A stretch of DNA of 64,000 nucleotides from Selaginella moellendorffii (lineage: Eukaryota; Streptophyta; Lycopodiopsida; Selaginellales; Selaginellaceae): positions 584,394 to 648,393 of the forward strand of contig NW_003314341.1 of NCBI RefSeq assembly GCF_000143415.4, read 5' to 3'. Of this stretch, positions 20,719 through 33,358 are shown piece by piece. The translations under genes and the position numbers were made by a program. The notes beneath the pieces were generated by a model. That model was given only the letters and a program-made list of their open reading frames with translations, had not been told where the DNA came from and ran no database searches. Position 1 is the first letter of the stretch; each line of letters begins with the position of its first letter.

Positions 20719-22890
20719 TCAAAGCCTCCGAATCCACGGCTCAATCTTTTGAGCCTCGCGAACCTCATCAAGAGAAGGTAGATCTTGCTCTGCACCTTGT
20801 GGACACTGAACGTCAAGGACAGCAACTGCCGATGGCACAGAATCCTCATCTAGAAAATCCACAGATGCTGGAACAACAGGTTCGTCAGAAATATGAGAAG
20901 TGAGTGGAGAAGGAAAAGGAGCTCGAGAAAGGGCATCAGCATCAGCCATAGAACTCCCTGGGCGATGAACAACATCGAAATCATATATCTGAAGCTTCAA
21001 AGCCCACCGAGCCGTACGACCAACCAGGTTCTTCCACTTCAATAATGAAGTAACAGCAGCATGGTCACCTTCAAGTAACGTCCGAGAACCATGTAGATAG
21101 GCATGAAGTTTCTCGAAACCCCAGACTGCTACTAAACACTCCTTCTCCGTCGTGGAGTAGTTCATCTCCGCTGGTTGTAATGTACGGCTTATGTATGCAA
21201 TGGGATGGCACTGACCCGGCACACTCGAGCTCTCTTGCATCAACACACCTCCAAGACCAATGTCAGAAGCATCCATGCGCAAAATAAAAGGTCGAGTGTA
21301 GTCAGGATATGCCAAAACTGGAGGAGTCGTCAATAGTTCTTTGAGATCCACGAACGCTCGCTCACAATCCGGAGACCAGATGAAAGATGACGTTGATGAC
21401 TTTAGCAACGCTCGCAATGGTGTAGTGCGATCGGAAAGATGATCCACAAAACGACCGAGATACTGCACCTTACCCAAAAAGCGCTGCACATCATTCACAC
21501 TCTTCGGAGTAGGGAACTTTAGAACAGCCACAAGTTTGTCAGGATCAACTTGCAAACCCTCACGAGAAATACGGTACCCAAGATAAGTTGTGTCCTTGGA
21601 CCCAAACACGCACTTTGACCGCTTCAGCTTTAAACCAACGTCGCATAGCCGATCCAACACTTTACAAACATCACGAACGTGCTCCTCCCACGTCCCCTCT
21701 GAGTGGATCAAGACATCATCAATGAAGTCAGCAGTCACCTCCGGCATATCGCAAAGAACCTCGTCCATCATCCGCTGGAAAGTTGCTGGAGCATTGTTCA
21801 AACCAAACGGCATCACCAAGAACTTGTACAAACCAAATGGTGTACGAAAAGCAGTCTTAGGAATATCTTCTTCGGCCATCGATACTTGCCAATACCCAGA
21901 AGCAAGATATAGCTTGGTGAACCAACGACTTCGCCCCAGATGATCCAAGAGATCAGCAGTGTGAGGAAGAGGATACACATCTGGGATCGTCACTTCATTT
22001 AACGGACGATAATCGATGCAGAAACGAATACTCCCATCAGGCTTCGTCACAAGATGAGGTTCACATGCCCAAGGACTCCGCGACTTCCGAATAACACCCT
22101 TCTCCAGCATTTCCTTGACGTTTGCTCGTAAAATCTTGATCTCCTTAGGTGACCGACGACGAACAGGAACCTTGATTGGACGAGCATCCCCGGTTGGAAT
22201 CGGATGACGTGTGGCAATCTTGGCCCCAGACGATAAGTCAAATTCAAAGAGATCAGAATACTCCTTCATGAGCCGGTCAACTGCTGCAACACAAAGATCG
22301 TCGGAGGGATCGAAAAAGGGAAAAGCAGAACAAGATGGAAACACAAAAAAAAAGAGTGGGGGAACAAAAGTAATGGAAGCAGAGGTAGAAGTAGAGGGAC
22401 GAAGAGGTATGGAAGTGAGAGGAATGGATGAAACATAAGGAAGTATGAGACAAGGGGGAGAAGCCTCAAAGTCACACTTGGCATGATTGCGCTGCAACCA
22501 ATCCATACCAAGAATGAGGTCAAAAGCTTGACTCGGCACCACCTGCAATGGCTGCAACTCAAGCTCCAGATCACCCACACGCACAACCAGGTCCACCTCA
22601 TCCTGTGCACATGCATGCGTACGGCCGTTGCCATAAAGAATGAAAACTAGTTCCGCCGCACGACGCAAGTGTAAACGACAACGTGTGGCAACAGGTCGAG
22701 CAATAGAAGATAAACTCGAACCTGTATCAACCAACACAGAGAGAATAATAGGAGACCTCTTGTTATAAAAACGAGCTTGGAAAGTAAACACTGGATGAAC
22801 CGATGCCGAGTGAACCCCTTGATGATACTCCCGAAAGAAAGATGGAAGGGTCACTAACTTATTCGCACAAGATCCCTCCGTTACTCGCGC
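20719..22890 (-). pseudogene. Gypsy protease, reverse transcriptase and RNase H region
   Basis: The aspartic protease motif is VLVDTGSSLSSIA near the start of the block. The reverse transcriptase shows YRPLNEVTIPDVYPLP, MPFGLNNAPATFQRMM and the catalytic FIDDVLIHS (the usual Tyr replaced by Phe). RNase H starts at ILRMDASDIGLGGVLMQ and has the second acidic cluster in TEKECLVAVWG. The frame ends at the TGA at 20,719-20,721, whose downstream codons continue the pol sequence, so it is a nonsense mutation rather than a natural end. The frame differs from gag, which stops at 22,881-22,883. Confidence 0.88.
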
Positions 22891-23813
22891 GACTCCTCGT
22901 TTCCTGAATGCATCTCGGTGTCTAGACCTTCCACTGCAGCAGCACCCACGGGACGTTGCTGACGCCATGGTCTCCACCCAGGAAATGGAGGTCGCCAATC
23001 CGGAAAACGACGGCAACGCCGATAAGTATGACCAACTTCATCACATGCCTAGCAGTGAACTTCACGACCACGACCACGTCCTCGCACTTGTCCTTGGACT
23101 CGAGCAGCAGCAGCATCAACCTCCATTGGAACAGGACCATCACCCATAGGAAGTGGAGCAGAAGGACGTGCAGCGAGAAGTGGAAGAGGCGACGTCTCAT
23201 AACGTTGTGCCAAGTGAAGAGCATCGTCAAGGGTGGCAGGAGCAAGGGCATGCACAAGTCCAACAAGATCTTGACGAAGTGCTGGCCACAACATTCCTAG
23301 CTTGATCTGCTCCGACATATTTGGCTCCGCACGAAGCAAAAGACTTCGGAAACGAACGCCAAATTGCATCACCGACTCAGATGGCCCTTGGCGAAGACGA
23401 TGCAATTGTTGGAAAGCATCATCACAATCATCGGCATGTCCGAAGGCGCATTTGAAGACGTCCGGGAGAACACTCCAATCCCCACGAGTGGCTACGCTCA
23501 AACCATTGTACCACTGTAACGCCGTCCCTTGGAGACACGTGGGAAACTCACGCAACCGTCGAGCATCATCCCAAGAATGATATGTGGCAATCACCGTAAA
23601 GTGATCAAACCAATGGTACACATCATCCCCAGGATTCCCACGAAAGAACTCCGGCCGAACGCGAGGATTGGCACCAAGAGCAGAAGGAGTTGGACCACGT
23701 GCCGTGAATGCCGCCATCAATTGAGTTTGGTTGTTCAATTGCAAGCACATAGCATCAAGCAATTGGACCAACTGCTGCTCGAGAGTCAAAAGAGGAGATT
23801 GCTGATCTGCCAT
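22881..23813 (-). pseudogene. Gypsy gag with a nonsense codon inside the zinc knuckle
   Basis: The frame begins at 23,813 (MADQQSPLL) and reads a Ty3-type capsid: FFRGNPGDDVYHWFDHF, then LQGTALQWYNGL, then ESVMQFGVRFRSL. It stops at a TAG (23,049-23,051) that falls between the first two cysteines of the CCHC knuckle; beyond the stop the remaining pattern C-x4-H-x4-C is intact (CDEVGHTYRRC). The same frame then ends at TAA 22,881-22,883. Gag forms the particle and the knuckle binds element RNA, so this copy should depend on another for packaging. Confidence 0.85.
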
Positions 23814-23961
23814 GGAGAATGAAAAAGAAAGAGCAAAAGAAAATGACAAAAAGCTAGAAGAAAATGGTAGATCTAGACAATGCAAAAAGCTAGATCTAAA
23901 CCAAAATCCCAAATCCAAGCACTCCTCAAGGGCAATCAAAGGTGCCCCTCATCTCCACCAA

Positions 23962-24136
23962 TGTGAGTGTTTGGAATATAGAAAGGGAATACAGAAATGT
24001 GCATATCAATTAGCTCAAAAACCCTAGCTTATATACAGGAGCGAGTGGTCCAGATTGAAACCAATCCGACGGCTACCAAAATCCCATTACACTAATATTA
24101 GTATACGGCATCGTAACCGTACACTTGGCCCTCACA
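23962..24136 (-). repeat. 5' LTR of the younger gypsy element
   Basis: 175 bp partner of 19,210-19,384. It contains a TATA-like TGTATATAAGCTAG on the element strand (about 24,026-24,042), a plausible promoter of the element. The primer-binding site follows directly. Confidence 0.92.
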
Positions 24137-24490
24137 ATACCATATATTAATTTCAATCTAGATTAATTACTTTTATATATAAATTAAGGTTTTTTGGTTG
24201 ATTTATATGCACATTTTTGTATTCCCTTTTTATATTCTATGCACTCAAGTTTTGAAGCAATTAAATGTTAAAATTTAGTTATTTATTTTAGGGTTATCAA
24301 ATCAGTCCAAATTACAAATTGATGCGAATATACCGTCCAGTAAAACCTAGGTGAGGCTGTGCTCCGCCGTCAGCCCCGGCGAGGGGGGCCTTGGATTCGC
24401 GTCGCGCCATCAGTTTCCAATCCATTCCTCGAGGTAGTAGCAGTAGAAATCTAGAAATCTAGGCAGTAGAATCAGGGAAAGGGAAGAGAT
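24137..24490 (+). mobile_element. Rest of the old gypsy 3' LTR, then PABP upstream region
   Basis: About 24,137-24,260 continues the old LTR broken by the younger element (AATTTCAATCTAGATTAATTA, then TTGATTTATATGCACAT, TTTGTATTCCC and ATGCACTCAAG match the intact LTR in order). From about 24,340 base composition changes sharply to the GC-rich upstream region and 5' UTR of the PABP gene. No further gene is seen. Confidence 0.65.
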
Positions 24491-26605
24491 ATGGCGCAGG
24501 AAACCTCGCCGCCTCGCTCGCCCTTCGCGTCGACGGCTCTCTACGTGGGGGACTTGGATCCCAGTGTCAACGAAGCTCAGATCTTCGACATTTTCAAGCA
24601 AATCGGGAATGTCATGTCTGTGAGGCTGTGCCGCGACATGGTTACCAAGCGCTCTCTGGGATATGCCTATGTCAATTACAACAACACCCAAGACGGTGAG
24701 GCTTCTTTCTTGCGTTTTCTTTTGTTCCTCTTGTGATTGAATTCTCTTGTCTACCAGCTTCTCGAGCGATAGAGGAGCTGAATTTCATGCCGGTCAATGG
24801 GAAGCCTGTGAGGATAATGTTCTCATATCGTGATCCCAGTATTCGCAAAAGTGGCTCCGGGAACTTGTTCGTCAAGGTATGTTCTCTCTTTTTTCTGTTA
24901 GAAAAAGAGCTGGACTGATTCTAGTCCTTTTTCTCTTGCAGAATTTGGATAAGAGCATCGACAACAAGGCTCTCCATGATCTGTTTTCACCTTACGGCAA
25001 GATTCTCTCGTGCAAGATCGCCCTCGATGTATCCAACGTCTCCAAAGGTCATGGGTTCGTCCAGTTTGACACCGAAGACGCCGCTCACACGGCGATTGAG
25101 AAGATCAATGGTACAACTTTACACGACAAGCAGCTCTTTGTGGGACCTTTTGTTCGTCGACAGGAAAGAGACCCCCCGGCTTCCAAGTTCAACAACGTTT
25201 TCGTGAAGAACCTGTCCGAGATCACTACCGACGAGGACCTCCAGAAGCTTTTCGGGGTCTTTGGTCCCATTAGTAGTGCGGTGGTGATGAAGGAGGTGGA
25301 TGGCAAGTCAAAGTGTTTCGGCTTTGTCAACTTTGAGAACCCCGAGGACGCTGTTAAGGCTGTGGAAGATCTGCACGGGACAACCTTCCAGGACAAGGAG
25401 CTGTACGTTAGCCGTGCACAGAAGAAGAACGAGAGGGAGGCGGAGCTGAAAGCCAAGTTCGAGCACGAGCGGAAAGACACCGAGGACAAGTCACCGACGA
25501 ATTTGTATCTCAAGAACTTGGACGACGGCATAGACGATGAGAAGCTCAAAGACATGTTCTCGGCGTTTGGAAACGTGACTTCGTGCAAGGTAATGAGGGA
25601 CCCTCTCGGGCACAGCAAAGGCTCCGGGTTCGTTGCCTTCAGTACCTCCGACGCGGCACTCCGAGCAGTAAGTAAACCAGTACGCCGGACGGCCTCACTC
25701 ACGATTACTCTTTTGTCTCGCAGGTGGCTCAAATGAACGGGAAGATGATTGGAAGCAAGCCTCTTTACGTTGCCATGGCACAGAAGAAAGAAGAGAGGAA
25801 AGCCAAACTAGAGGTAGTCCACAGGACAATCGCCACTTTTTTCCTCCTACTGATTCTTGTGTGATTCTTATCTTCCCAGGCGCAGTTTGCCTCACGAGGC
25901 CCCGTCAACTTTCCTCCACCGCCGCTCTATTCCGCAGTTGGACAACAGCTTCTTTACAGCCGGCCAGCACCAATGGTTCCTCAACAGGTAAGCAACTTGA
26001 TCTAGTTTTTGGCTTCTCCACACATCGTCGCATCAGCCTGCAGGTTTTGCAATGGTGAGGCCCAATGTTGGACAGATGCCCGGTTTCTTTCCTCCTCAAA
26101 GGCAGCAGGGTCACGCAAGGGTCCCGTTCCAGCAGGTCTGTGTGTTGCTCTCACTCTGTGTTGTTGATCCAACTTCGTTCTGTGATCTAGTTTATGCAAC
26201 GGGAAAGCACCTTCCACGGTAGCAACTCTAGGACGCCTGCGTACGGAAACAACTCGTTCTTGGCGGTCTTGGCGTCTCATTTGGCATCCGCAACGCCGGA
26301 GCAGCAACGCATAGTAAGTGCAAAGGGGAAGTACCGATTCATGTGACGATCTTTTCTCATTTTCTTTGCAGATGTTGGGCGAGCAGCTGTATCCACTGGT
26401 TGACTGCATAGAGCACAACCACGCCGGGAAGATCACGGGCATGCTCCTGGAGATGGACCAAACCGAGGTACTTCACTTGCTCGAGTCTCCCGAAGCTCTC
26501 AATCTCAAGGTTTCCGAGGCCATGGAGGTGCTGAGAGACTCGCAACAGAGGCTCATCCCGCCGGATCTTGCATCACTCTCGTTAGATGATCCGCTGATGT
26601 CGTGA
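24491..26605 (+). CDS. PABP: Cytoplasmic poly(A)-binding protein, 567 aa
   Basis: Eight exons: 24491-24695, 24758-24876, 24942-25667, 25724-25813, 25880-25987, 26037-26135, 26191-26313 and 26372-26605. Four RRMs are visible in order: [15 protein letters not shown] with [24 protein letters not shown] with [23 protein letters not shown] with CFGFVNF; and [16 protein letters not shown] with GSGFVAF. A Pro/Gln-rich linker follows, then the C-terminal PABC/MLLE domain ([27 protein letters not shown]) that binds PAM2 peptides. PABP coats poly(A) tails, joins eIF4G and controls mRNA stability. Exon 6 starts at 26,037, not at the stronger-looking AG at 26,043, because only that keeps the frame ([12 protein letters not shown]). 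Confidence 0.96.
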
Positions 26606-26733
26606 TCCCGGTTTCATAAATCAAAGTTTTGATCGTTCGGCATCGCCAAGCAAACGAGAATCACCGAGCTGTTAAGTCGGTGGAATTCCCACTAGACAAA
26701 GAGAAGGAATAATGACTTCCACCATCGCTACTG

Positions 26734-26767
26734 GGATAAAAAGCCATGGGATTCACAAACATCCACC
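26734..26767 (+). promoter_or_regulatory. TATA-like box just upstream of the first glycine-rich protein gene
   Basis: GGGATAAAAAGCC (26,733-26,745) lies about 25-30 bp before the start codon at 26,768. If it is the TATA box the 5' UTR would be only a few bases; otherwise a more distal promoter is used. Confidence 0.3.
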
Positions 26768-27199
26768 ATGGCGAATAGTAGTTTTCTCATCTTGTTCTTG
26801 GCTTGCTTGCTCGTCTTGTTGGTGGTAGCTCCAGGGATGGCGGAGGATCACTACAAGAAAAGCTCCAGAGGTCCTTCAACGAGTAGCTCTCATTCCCATG
26901 TCTCTGGCCGCCATGGGTCTGGAAGTGGCTATGGATTTGGATCTGGTTCCGGCCAAGACGCGAGAAGCGGGAGTGGAAGCTATGCTTCGTCTGGCTCGCA
27001 CAAACACAAGTCATCCTGCAGTAATCACCACCACGGTGGTGGCAAAAGTGGAGGTGGCGGTGGTGGATTTGGATCTGGTTCTGGCGCTGGATCTTCTGGA
27101 TCGGGATATGGCTATGGCTATGGGAGTGGCTCTGGAGGTGGCTCTGGATATGGTTATGGCTATGGATCTGGAAGCTCGGGTCCTGGTCACAAGCATTAA
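26768..27199 (+). CDS. Secreted glycine/serine-rich protein, 143 aa
   Basis: A single exon. Residues 1-25 form a signal peptide (FLILFLACLLVLLVVAPGMA) likely cut after the Ala before EDHYKK. The mature protein is low-complexity: Ser/His-rich, then GSGSGYGFG and YGYGYGSGSG blocks, ending in HKH. The composition suggests a structural cell-wall glycine-rich protein, but no domain is recognisable. The next gene downstream encodes a longer protein of the same style, so the two may be a diverged tandem pair. Confidence 0.8.
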   Translation: MANSSFLILFLACLLVLLVVAPGMAEDHYKKSSRGPSTSSSHSHVSGRHGSGSGYGFGSGSGQDARSGSGSYASSGSHKHKSSCSNHHHGGGKSGGGGGGFGSGSGAGSSGSGYGYGYGSGSGGGSGYGYGYGSGSSGPGHKH

Positions 27200-27429
27200 A
27201 ACGTGATCACTTTATAGTATCAAGTAGAAGCACTAATGACCAAAATATAGCTACTTTTGATTCCAATATAAAAGTTCCTGATGTTTCTAAGTTGTGTCAC
27301 TACCTTTAATTGTCCAGACATCATAGAACATTTGACTTGAAACTTTACTTTGTGGAGCGTGTTAATCATATGTCAAGCTGGACTTTTTCTTTCTTTATAT
27401 TCTTTTCATAGTGGGCTTAATGGTGGCTA

Positions 27430-28483
<1,054 letters not shown>

Positions 28484-28603
28484 ACTTGAAGTGCTAAATG
28501 CACAAAAATGATAGATAAGTCGAGTCCTATGATAAAATCCATTGTCATTGCATACATACCTGGACAAGATCTAAAAACTAAACCAATTACAATGTGATTT
28601 TAC

Positions 28604-29941
28604 TTATTGTGCTTGCTTTTCATTCTCGTGTACGCAATGCCTCAGCCATGGAGGATCGCTGGCGGCTTGGATCTTTTGGCGCAGCTTGTACGTGCTCGCA
28701 ATTATAGGACGCACGTCCTCTGCGCTGGCCAGAGACTCGAGAAACGGCAGCAGTGATGCAAGCGCGCAGTCGGCTTCATCGTCAAACCAACTCTCGATCG
28801 GAATGCCATTGTCTACTTGGAAACCGAATGCCTGCAAGCAAAGAAGCAAGCGAGAAAACGTTGAGCAAAGTAAAAGCTTTGAGAAAGGAAACCCGGGACA
28901 TACCTGTGGAGAGTTGTCTACGATAACGGTCTTGGAGAGATCGCGGCCAAGAACACTCAAGTCCTTGAGGTAGTTCCCGTCGACGAGAACACACGAGTCC
29001 CGGAAGATCCTGTGCCGGAAAACCTTCCGCTTGGGGTCGAGGATGTTGAGCAGCTTCTCCGCGTACGTGCTCTGGCTCGCCGTGAAAACGATGATCTCAA
29101 AGAGTTGGGCGACTCTCTCCATAAACATTTGGAGGTGAGGCCTGCGACGGACGTAGACGGTCTGGCGTTGGAAGTTGGCATGCAACGAGAAGCTAAAGTC
29201 GGCGTTTCCACAGTGATCCGTTGTCGAGTGTACGAGGGTCTCTGCCAAAACAAGGAAATCTATGAGAAAAAAATGGAAAAGAGCTTCTTTTTCCGCTTAC
29301 CATCGAGGTCAAGAACTAAGGCAACTGGAGGGCAGCGTCTCGTCCGACGAGGGAGTAAGAACTTCCGGCATGGCGAGAGAACCAGGGAGGGATCTGGCAG
29401 ATGCTTGATGAACAAGTAAGGATCGAAATCACGCAAGAGTTCACGAGCCTTGTCGTCGTGATTGCTCCTGGCGGCTTCAATGACCACTGTGGTTTCCCGA
29501 GAGTGATTGTTAGCTAGCGCGAGGAAACTGAGCGATACATACCTGTGGTGGCGGTGCTGCTCGAAGACGAGAAGCACTCTCCACCGATTCCTTTAAACAG
29601 GTGAAGAACAGGAGAGAAGATGGTTTCCATTAGGGAGTACCGCTCCTCTTGTGGCGGCTAAAAGGGAGAAACAAACTTAAGTCAAGGAGAGAAAGGAAAA
29701 TCTCTCACCTGGCACTCCAAATCTACAAACAGTGTGTCGCGATCCTCGCGAGCTTTGCCTCCAGAGACGCGCTTGCGAGCTGGTGACAAATAGATCCCTG
29801 CCAAGGCCCAAGGGCTAGCGCTGTGAGCCAGCCACAAGAGATCAAAGAAATCTAGCTTGATCACTCACCCTCGGCCTTGCGCTTGCTCCTGGTGAACGAG
29901 CTGATGGGGGCGGCATCCTCCTCCTCCTCGAGCTTTGGCAT
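28604..29941 (-). CDS. SCP/FCP1-like CTD phosphatase (HAD family), 342 aa
   Basis: Six exons: 29869-29941, 29709-29797, 29543-29657, 29301-29486, 28904-29241 and 28604-28831. The N-terminus is acidic then basic (MPKLEEEEDAAP, RSKRKAEG), suggesting a nuclear protein. The catalytic signature is LVLDLDETLVHS, the DxDxT motif of aspartate-nucleophile HAD phosphatases, split by the intron at 29,242-29,300. It continues with VYVRRRPHLQMFMERV, FEIIVFTASQSTYAEKLL, KDLSVLGRDLSKTVIVDNSP and GIPIESWFDDEADCAL, all standard for small CTD phosphatases. Relatives dephosphorylate Ser residues of the RNA polymerase II tail; the substrate here is inferred. Confidence 0.92.
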
Positions 29942-30140
29942 GGCGATCCAATGTGAGTGAAAGAGAGGGAGAGAGAGAGGAGGGAAAGAGCTAGAAGCTG
30001 CCATCGCTCATATTTTGAAATGCCTAAACGGTCATAATGACCTAACCTAAAAGGGCAGCTTCCATTAAATAGCGCGTTATTTTATGTTACCATTGAGTGA
30101 GATTCTTCTCACATCTACATCAATAAAGCGATAATCTTGC

Positions 30141-30670
30141 TTAATCCAGGAACTCTTTCTTCTTGTCCGAGAGGAGGAGCGCAGCTCTATCGTGGTTTTG
30201 GATCATCGCCTTGTGGAGAGGAGTGTGGCCGTCGGAATCCACCGCGTCTCGATCGGCTCCACTCTCGAGCAGCAGCGCAACAATGTCTTCGTGACCAGCG
30301 AATGCCGCGCGATGGAGGCTCGTCGCTCTGCCGGATCTCGTCCGAGCATCCACGCCCGCTCCAAACTGTCCAACACCAAAGATCAAACAACGCTTGAACG
30401 AAAGAAAGAAAAACTAAGCGCTCACTCTACCTTGAGTAGCAGCCGGCAAGCTTCCAGATGACCATTCCGCGCGGCGTAGTGAAGTGGCGAGTACGCTGCC
30501 GCTGCTCCACCTTGGACACAGGCTCCCTTCTCGAGCAACCGCTCCATTCTCTTTACATCGCCAGTGTGCGCGGCACCCGACAAGCTCCTCGCAAATTCCA
30601 TCTCTTCCAGTGACTCCACTGCTGCCGTGCCGCGGCAGCAGTCACAGCTATGGCCACCACCCTCCTCCAT
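30141..30670 (-). CDS. Small ankyrin-repeat protein resembling ANKRD39, 154 aa
   Basis: Exons 30431-30670 and 30141-30365. Similarity to animal ANKRD39 is visible from the start: a Cys-rich leader (CDCCRG), ESLEEMEFARSLSGAAHTGD, then ankyrin repeats SPLHYAARNGHLEACRLLL, TSLHRAAFAGHEDIVALLL and TPLHKAMIQNHDRAALLL. Ankyrin repeats mediate protein contacts; no enzyme activity is expected. The start codon is only 45 bp from the COG6 stop on the same strand, so its promoter must lie within COG6's last exon or 3' UTR. Confidence 0.88.
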
Positions 30671-30722
30671 CCTCCCCGAGAAGAAAAAAGCCTCCTGGAA
30701 TGCCCTAGCAAGCGAGCGCTCG

Positions 30723-33358
30723 TCATATCCCCAGGAGCATGGTTTGCATCTGTTCCGGACTGTGCCGCAGGATCGACCTGTACTCCGGAGAAGCGTCGTA
30801 GATGAGCTTGTAGGCGCTGGCGAGTTCCTTGGCTACACGGACGCAAGCCTCGTTTCTCAGCCGCGCGTCTTGCACCTGTCCAAACTCCGCCACTGCCCCC
30901 TCGCCAACCAGCCTGAGGAAGATCTTGAGGCTTTCTGCTACGTTGGAGGGAGCCATCTCTTGTTCGTTTGCCGTTGCTCCGCCATCGCCCATCTCGGGGT
31001 TTGCTTTCAAGTACGCTACTTTGCTGCGGAGGTTGCACTTCTCGAGGATGGTGGCGACTTCGTGCTCCACGATGTAGCTCATGTACTCCTCGAGGGAAGA
31101 TTCCAGCGACTCTACGTAGCCCGATGCTGCTGGGTACGAGAGCAGTGGTTGTCGGATGACGGACACACAGTTTATGAGGAAGATCTTTCGAAGGCTCGGT
31201 ACATCCTGCAGAGTCTTTTGTCACGGATCCATCGAAAGACATGCTGGATAAGTTACCTCCTCGGTCTGTGACTTGGATGGTGAAACACCAGCCGGATCGG
31301 TAGAAGTGGTCCGTCGAGCAGCATTGAGTAGAGCCTTTCCCGTGTCCAAGTTTAGACTGTTTAGTCGTTTAACTGGCTGGTGTGAAGGTTTGGAAGCGTA
31401 AGATGCTGCAGCTCGCTCACACATCTGGAGAGAAAAGCACGTAAGACCAGACCAAATCTGCAGCGTAGAGAAGAAGTTACCGTAATGATTGGATCAACGA
31501 GAGCTGCAATGACTGGTTTGAAATCGGGCTTGCTGGCACCAACAGCGACCATCATGCTGTTGTGAGTATCAATCAAGTCAACCAGCACGGGAACAACTTC
31601 CGCAAGCGCTGGCGGCGGAGAGAGATCAGCAGATACTGGAGGGGGATAGCGCAGAAGCTTGTCACCACGGCTCTTCAAAATATCAAAAAACGTCCGATCG
31701 GCGGCCTCTTTCACGTCCCTCAAAGTAGCTGACAAAGCAGCCTCTTTCCCAAGTAAATCAGAAATCTGTAACAAAATCTTCGTTGCCCAACCCCGGCAAA
31801 AAAAAACTGTGACAAAGCTTACCATGTGACTGTAAAAGCCGAGGAGATTGCACAGCTTATACGAAAGGATAAGACTGGGTTGCGATTGTAAGACTTGCTC
31901 CACTCGCACCTTAAAGGGTCGACAAACGCCTTCAAAGATGCGGTCCAGAACAAATAGCAAATGGGACGCCGACTCATCGGTTTCCTTCGACGACCAGTCT
32001 CCAGTACTTGCAGGAGCATCTGGACAGAAAAGTGACATTGCTAGTTCACGCTCCGAGGCTAAGGCCTACATGAATACATACAAGTCTCACGTACTTGAAA
32101 CAGGTATATGAAGATTACACGGACCTGATGTAGCCAGCCCAACATGTCCCCAACGTATCGGAGCGGATCATGTGCGTGTACTTCAATGGGCCTGGGCATA
32201 CCACCTGGACCTCCGCGTGTAAGAGCGCTGATGAAGCGCCTAAAGAGCGCATTGTGCCGCGTGTTTGCCACCTGAGGCCAAACGCAAATTACAGTCACCT
32301 TCCATACAGAGAAAGAAATCTCCATTACCTCCTCAGCGCAGTACTTGAACAGAACCGGACGTTCGTTCAAAAATCTGGAGGCTGTCTTGAGAAGCTCGCT
32401 AACCTCCGGATGATCATTGTCACTGAGGTTACGGCATTCAGCTTGGACCCATCTGAAAAGAAAACCAAGGCGATCACTATTTCCAGATCGGATAACAAAT
32501 GTTAAAAGCACCTGCATAGACGCTCGAATGCGCCCTCTTGATAAACTGCCATCATATCCATAAGCTCCAACCCTGCGCGCTATGAACAAGAAAAATTCGT
32601 CACGACGCCAAATTCGGTCAGATAGAAATAGTTCGTTACCTGGTGGTGTGTTCGGACCAAAAGCTTGCAATTGGCATGGATCTTTTGTACGCGTGACAAG
32701 GCTTTGAAGAAGTTTTGGTTGAGTTCCTCCTCTCTCAGAGCATACACCTGAGTAAAAGAGAAGCACAGGTAATAGGGAAGGAGGTAATCTTTTCTTCTAG
32801 TATGTTTGTTGGTGCTTACCTCCTCTGGGGATAGTTGGTAGTTGTGAAGAAACGAGGCAACGATCTCCTGGTGCTGTTTCGTGTTGTCAAGATCCAATCT
32901 AAGCTTCTCAGTGGTGGCGACAATATCCCCTGTCACCGCTTCACAGCTACTCAGAGATTTCGCAATTCTGGAAGCCAGATCGCTCCACATTACGGACAGA
33001 TCGCACACAGGAGAAATGTAGCTTACCTCTCGCACGACTCCGCAAGCCCCGCAACTTCAAGCTCGACAGCATCCAAGGCCTGCCAGAGATCCACGCCGAT
33101 GAGCTCCAAAACGCCTAGATCCACCGAAATACTCACCTTCTGTGCCGCTTCCGACGCCCGCAGGAACTCCTCGTTGATGGAAAGCCCCCGCTTCTCGATC
33201 GTCGCCTGGAGATTCCGGCGCGCTTGAGCCGAATTCTCCGCGTAGAATGTGGAGAGCGTGCCGAGCGAGGCGAGCACATCCGGGGAATCGGTGCGCGTCT
33301 CCAGGACCTTCTTGAGCTTCCTGGCGAGGCCGGGCGCCAGAGCCGTGGCTGCTGCCAT
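30723..33358 (-). CDS. COG6: Conserved oligomeric Golgi complex subunit 6
   Basis: About ten exons on the minus strand; the first is 33027-33358 and the last ends at the stop 30,723-30,725. COG6 landmarks appear in order: an N-terminal coiled region (RKLKKVLETRTDSPDVLASL), EELNQNFFKALSRVQKIHANC, GAFERLCRWVQAECRNL, then the near-invariant ALTRGGPGGMPRPIEVHAHDP and LRYVGDMLGWLHQ, and a helical C-terminus (LSYPAASGYVESLESSLEEYM). COG is an eight-subunit tether for retrograde vesicles within the Golgi, and COG6 sits in lobe B with COG5, 7 and 8. Many antisense open frames here are shadows. Confidence 0.93.

Larger units (their letters stand above)
19210..24136 (-). mobile_element. Younger, nearly complete Ty3/gypsy LTR retrotransposon (4,927 bp)
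   Basis: Two 175-bp LTRs (19,210-19,384 and 23,962-24,136) begin TGTGAG and end CTCACA in element orientation. The flanks repeat ATAC (19,206-19,209 and 24,137-24,140), which becomes 5 bp if the terminal LTR A is shared. Read on the minus strand: 5' LTR, a primer-binding site starting TGGTGGAGATGAGG, a roughly 130-base leader, gag, protease, reverse transcriptase, RNase H, integrase, then a purine tract (GAGAGGAGGGGATGA) at the 3' LTR. The RT-RNase H-integrase order makes it Ty3/gypsy. No chromodomain is evident. Two in-frame stops and a gag/pol frame change suggest it is no longer autonomous. It sits inside the 3' LTR of the older copy. Confidence 0.92.

Noticed and set aside
30564-31271. 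235-residue plus-strand open frame
   Set aside because: Antisense of the last COG6 exon and the ankyrin gene; no motif.
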